Assembly (NCBI GenBank): GCA_022710815.1
Contig: JAKLGF010000003.1
Location: 1-17,588 of the forward strand
Origin: Patescibacteria group bacterium
GTDB lineage: Bacteria > Patescibacteriota > Minisyncoccia > Minisyncoccales > JAGOPM01
Direction of reading: 5' to 3'
Length of the DNA stretch: 17,588 nucleotides
Positions within the stretch are counted from its first letter, which is position 1. Every line of letters starts with the position of its first letter. The notes under the pieces were generated by a model that searched no databases, was not told the DNA's origin, and was given only the letters and a program-made list of their open reading frames with translations. The position numbers and the translations under genes are program-made. Of the stretch, positions 15,107 through 17,588 are shown piece after piece.

Positions 15107-16132
15107 GTGAAGAAACTATCTGTTGTTTTACTAGCCGTCGTGCTAGCGTTCTGCGTTTTTGTTCCAGCCCCAACCCCAGCGGTTGCGGCCCAAATGGAGT
15201 ATCCACTCTATGCCGGAAGAACCAACTATGCCGGCAAGGTCATTGTCACCAATGACTCAGTAAATCTCACGATCAAATGCGTAGGAGATGGATATAGCCT
15301 AACTGAAACAAGTGTGGCTGTTGCCTCTGAACTCAAAGGTATTCCACAGACCGACAAAAACAATCCCATACCAGGACAGTTCACCAAAACTGGCAATACT
15401 GCCACGTTCGCATTGAACAACTGGCCACCAGGAACAAAACTGGTTATTGCAGTTCACACCATTGCCAAAAAAATCATCGGCTACGGACCGCCCAATCTGA
15501 TCGACTTTGCAGCGTCCCTGCCCGATCAGGCCTATGTAACTGTTTCCTATCCAGGAACCAACTGCTACTTCAATGCCACAGTCACAGGCTGGCCAAGTGG
15601 ACCATTCACAACCAGTGCTTGGTGTATCGACACAGACCACTTCATCAGTCCAGGAAGACAATACACGGTCACCCCGTATTCTTCCTATGAAACACTACCG
15701 GCTGGAATTGTTTCCTATCCGGAAAACTTCGATCTGATCAACTGGCTAATCAACCAAAACTATATCGGCAAAACATCGGCTTGCGGAGGAAATTACACAT
15801 CAGGCGACATGCAGGCTGCCATCTGGACACTGACAGAAAGCTCTGTCCCGGCATCATCCTTGAGCACAGTTGGACCATGGTCCCAGTGCCGTGTTGATGA
15901 AATTCTGGCTGCAGCCCGCGCTAATGGAGAAGGATACACTCCTCCTTGTGGCGCTTACACAGTTGTTGTTCTAGTTCCAATCGATGGATCACAGGTCATC
16001 ATCATCGCCCTCAAAGCAGATTGCACCCCAATCTACGGCTCCGGCGAAACTGCATGGGCTGCCCAATCCTTAGGAACAATTCAGTTCCCGGGAAAGAACT
16101 GGGCCACCTACTTCGAGTACATAGTTCAGTAA
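15107..16132 (+). CDS. Secreted protein with a probable internal thioester domain
   Basis: 341 aa, GTG start. Residues 1-28 are a signal peptide ending AVAA. The central part has WCIDTDHFISPG (172-183) and, 63 residues later, DMQAAIWTLTE (234-244). Paired [FWY]C and (hydrophobic)Q-x-A-I-W motifs are the signature of thioester domains (TED) of Gram-positive adhesins, in which the Cys and Gln side chains form a reactive internal thioester that bonds covalently to a target surface. Here these are C173 and Q236. Further conserved-looking blocks are ENFDLINWLINQ, RVDEILAAARANGEGYTPPC and the ending ETAWAA...FPGKNWATYF, which I recall from uncharacterised secreted proteins. No sorting signal or C-terminal membrane helix is seen, so the protein is probably released or held non-covalently. 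Codon choice (AAC, ATC, many G/C-ending) differs sharply from neighbours, through high expression or transfer. Confidence 0.8.
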   Translation: MKKLSVVLLAVVLAFCVFVPAPTPAVAAQMEYPLYAGRTNYAGKVIVTNDSVNLTIKCVGDGYSLTETSVAVASELKGIPQTDKNNPIPGQFTKTGNTATFALNNWPPGTKLVIAVHTIAKKIIGYGPPNLIDFAASLPDQAYVTVSYPGTNCYFNATVTGWPSGPFTTSAWCIDTDHFISPGRQYTVTPYSSYETLPAGIVSYPENFDLINWLINQNYIGKTSACGGNYTSGDMQAAIWTLTESSVPASSLSTVGPWSQCRVDEILAAARANGEGYTPPCGAYTVVVLVPIDGSQVIIIALKADCTPIYGSGETAWAAQSLGTIQFPGKNWATYFEYIVQ

Positions 16133-16154
16133 TAGATCTTTTACTTCAACAAAA

Positions 16155-16181
16155 GGATCGCGCAAAACGCGGTCCTTTTTT
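16155..16181 (+). terminator. Rho-independent terminator of the thioester-protein gene
   Basis: GGATCGCG-CAAAA-CGCGGTCC, an 8-bp stem (one T-G pair) followed by TTTTTT. It closes the plus-strand unit. Confidence 0.92.
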
Positions 16182-16196
16182 ATTTCCTCACTAAAC

Positions 16197-16222
16197 AAAA
16201 ATCGCCTTTATGGCGATTTTTT
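16197..16222. terminator. Terminator of the convergent minus-strand gene
   Basis: AAAAATCGCC-TTTAT-GGCGATTTTT. It works on the minus strand for the gene ending at 16240 and as a second stop for plus-strand readthrough. Confidence 0.88.
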
Positions 16223-16239
16223 GCTGATATATTCTTAGT

Positions 16240-17259
16240 TTAAATATCCCTACAACAAACAGTTATGTTCAAATATTCGTGATCCCATGGATCGCTGGGC
16301 TTATAATTATCTGATTGCATTCCCCATGTATTAATACTGCAATCAATTTTTTTAGTATTATTGGTGTAACATGATATACTGCCCTGAGGCCCATCAGCGC
16401 TGATATGATTATCAACTACGAATCCAGAGAATGGCCCTGATTGATCAAAAATCTTTGTCGTACCGGACAGATTGTCAAAAATTCTTGTCGCATTAGACTG
16501 GTCAAAAGAAAAACAAAATCGGCCGATATTATATGAATTATTTTCGCCAATATTAGAATAAATATCTCCGATTTTAAATCTAGAATCTCCTGCGCCTTTT
16601 TGTTTGGCAAAAGCATAAATTCCGCTCATAAAACTGTCTAATTTATCACTAATCACAGGCGCCTCAAGACTATCATAAGTTGAACAGGCAACAATCGCAT
16701 CAAAATATCCACCAATCCCAGATGGATTAATAATTGATTTGATATTTCCTCTCAAACAAACAACTTTTGTGCTCTTATTGATATATGCTTCGGACTGAAT
16801 AAGCTTGGATGTTTCTCCATACAATGGCTTAAAGCCTAATAATATTGCTTGCATTTGCAATGGCGGATTATTAGGTTGGCTATAAGTAAAATAGTAAGAT
16901 TTATTTTCAGATCCGAATATCACATACTTTACCGCTTCTGGATATTGGAATTTTTCGTTTTCCTTAATTTCAGATATTGTAAACCTCGGATCTCCTGTTG
17001 CTAATGTTTTAGCCTCGGGATATAAAATTTTAATTGCTTTAAGAGCCTGGTCTTCTGTTGTTGCCGGAGTTATTGCCTGAGTTGCTTCTGGAGTCTTGTT
17101 TGCAGAAGCACTCGGCAAAGTTGATGTATTTTGAACAATATTATTGCTTACAATTGGAGCCGGCTCTTTTGTTTTGGGCAAATTGTTATTTTTTGCCACA
17201 AGATAGAATCCAGCTGCAGAAGCTGAAATAACGATGACTGCTATGATAATTGGTTTCAT
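16240..17259 (-). CDS. Membrane-anchored extracytoplasmic protein of unknown function
   Basis: 339 aa that I do not recognise. Residues 2-23 form a signal anchor (KPIIIAVIVISASAAGFYLV). Residues 25-70 are a low-complexity Pro/Thr/Ser/Asn linker, of the sort that spaces a domain from the membrane. The rest looks like a globular domain with beta-rich parts (FQYPEAVKYVIFG, YYFTYSQP, FCFSFDQSNA), several cysteines (KVVCLRGN, IVACSTY, SISCYTNN, KIDCSIN) and a terminal VCCRDI, suggesting disulphides outside the membrane. It stands alone, convergent with the thioester-protein gene, with its own promoter and terminator. The start is fixed by TATAAT 8 bases upstream of ATG. Confidence 0.8.
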   Translation of the reverse strand: MKPIIIAVIVISASAAGFYLVAKNNNLPKTKEPAPIVSNNIVQNTSTLPSASANKTPEATQAITPATTEDQALKAIKILYPEAKTLATGDPRFTISEIKENEKFQYPEAVKYVIFGSENKSYYFTYSQPNNPPLQMQAILLGFKPLYGETSKLIQSEAYINKSTKVVCLRGNIKSIINPSGIGGYFDAIVACSTYDSLEAPVISDKLDSFMSGIYAFAKQKGAGDSRFKIGDIYSNIGENNSYNIGRFCFSFDQSNATRIFDNLSGTTKIFDQSGPFSGFVVDNHISADGPQGSISCYTNNTKKIDCSINTWGMQSDNYKPSDPWDHEYLNITVCCRDI

Positions 17260-17267
17260 ATAATATA

Positions 17268-17295
17268 ATTATACAATAATTATTTTTTGAAACAA
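17268..17295 (-). promoter_or_regulatory. Promoter of the gene at 16240-17259
   Basis: TTGTTT (17295-17290), 16 bp, TATAAT (17273-17268), 8 bases to ATG 17259. It is the same design as the pilus operon promoter and predicts a leaderless mRNA. Confidence 0.65.
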
Positions 17296-17358
17296 TCAAT
17301 TTGTTCACAGGTTATCTATCAAAATTTATTTATAAATTTTAGCTAAATTCTTCGGCCA

Positions 17359-17378
17359 CACCTGCCTGCCGGCAGGTG
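17359..17378. repeat. Short GC-rich palindrome, REP-like
   Basis: CACCTGCC-TGCC-GGCAGGTG, an 8-bp stem in very AT-rich intergenic DNA. CCTGCCGGCAGG-type palindromes are, as I recall, scattered through many Patescibacteria genomes. Only one copy is in this window, so repetition cannot be shown here. Confidence 0.5.
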
Positions 17379-17386
17379 CAAACAAA

Positions 17387-17404
17387 AATCCCCTTTCGGG
17401 GATT
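17387..17404 (-). terminator. Terminator for minus-strand transcription entering from the right edge
   Basis: AATCCCC-TTTC-GGGGATT, 7-bp stem. On the minus strand it is followed by TTTTTGTTT, so it probably ends a transcript coming from beyond the window. Confidence 0.7.
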
Positions 17405-17588
17405 AATGTTTGTTATACGTAGCTCGCCCTTCTCAACGACTTTCGACATTTTGACTATGCCACCGAGTATAAATATCCGACGGTGGTTTTAGACCAAATG
17501 AAAGGATTACTAGCCAAGTACGAGAACTTATAACCCCAAAATTGCCAGCTGTTTGCCCCTGTGACGAGCGGTTCGACCAGAGTAAGAG
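17405..17588. other. Unassigned end region
   Basis: No confident gene. A minus-strand frame is open from the window edge to a TGA at 17433-17435 (51 codons, ending WHSQNVESR), 29 bases before the terminator at 17387-17404, so it could be the 3' end of a gene. On the plus strand a short frame (from after TAG 17420 to TAA at 17524) contains YKYPTVVLDQMKGLLAKYENL, which looks protein-like but has no start signal. Neither was recognised; base composition is less AT-rich than the flank. It may be the remnant of a mobile element. Confidence 0.3.

Noticed and set aside
15299..15661. A 120-codon minus-strand frame inside the thioester-protein gene
   Set aside because: It is the shadow of a G+C-richer gene. 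Its residue make-up (Trp, Cys, Gly) is not protein-like and there is no start signal.
17560..17588. GGTTCGA near the right edge, resembling a tRNA T-arm
   Set aside because: No acceptor or anticodon arm can be built from the flanking bases on either strand within the window.
1..17588. CRISPR array, insertion sequence or rRNA/tRNA genes
   Set aside because: No regularly spaced direct repeats, no transposase motifs, and no RNA gene signatures were found on either strand. The only long repeat is the pilin duplication.

Overview
The window looks like chromosomal DNA from a small-genome bacterium of the Patescibacteria (Candidate Phyla Radiation), probably a Parcubacteria-like lineage. This is inferred from content, not from a marker gene. 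Supporting signs are AT-rich compact genes, almost no Shine-Dalgarno (SD) sequences before start codons, a self-contained type IV pilus (T4P) locus with the short pseudopilin types seen in that group, and an archease-like gene. TGA is used as a stop by several genes (those ending at 699, 2780 and 3641), so the Gracilibacteria code in which TGA encodes Gly is excluded.

Left part (1-8017, all minus strand): a T4P/competence-type operon read from 8017 leftward. The order is a single-domain CheY-like receiver, PilB ATPase, PilC platform protein, four minor pilins (GspH/FimT-, PilV-, PilW- and PilX-like, overlapping or nearly so), then two tandem major-pilin paralogues with their own extended -10 promoter. 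Beyond a hairpin come a soluble PAS-GAF protein and a membrane dCache-type sensor cut by the window edge. Two parts carry unusual C-terminal additions: PilC ends in an SH3b domain, and the PilV-like pilin ends in an eight-cysteine tail resembling defensin cysteine spacing. No prepilin peptidase, PilM/N/O/Q or PilT is present here.

Middle (8136-12041): a divergent secreted helical protein of unknown role, a bidirectional terminator, then a minus-strand set (TspO/MBR, a DUF6512-like membrane protein, an archease-like protein that seems to lack its metal ligands, and a small HMA metal-binding protein), and a CorA-family Mg2+ channel on the plus strand.

Right part (12084-17588): housekeeping genes dus, rsgA and xth on the minus strand. 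Next is a self-contained plus-strand unit with a TTGACA promoter, a long leader holding an unattached perfect SD, a real SD and a GTG start. It encodes a secreted protein with the signature of an internal Cys-Gln thioester domain and ends in a strong terminator. A convergent minus-strand membrane-anchored protein of unknown function follows, then a palindrome, a terminator and about 180 bases that could not be assigned.

Across the window, several minus-strand genes have TATAAT only 8-9 bases before ATG, which predicts leaderless mRNAs. The thioester-protein unit is the clear exception, in both signals and base composition.
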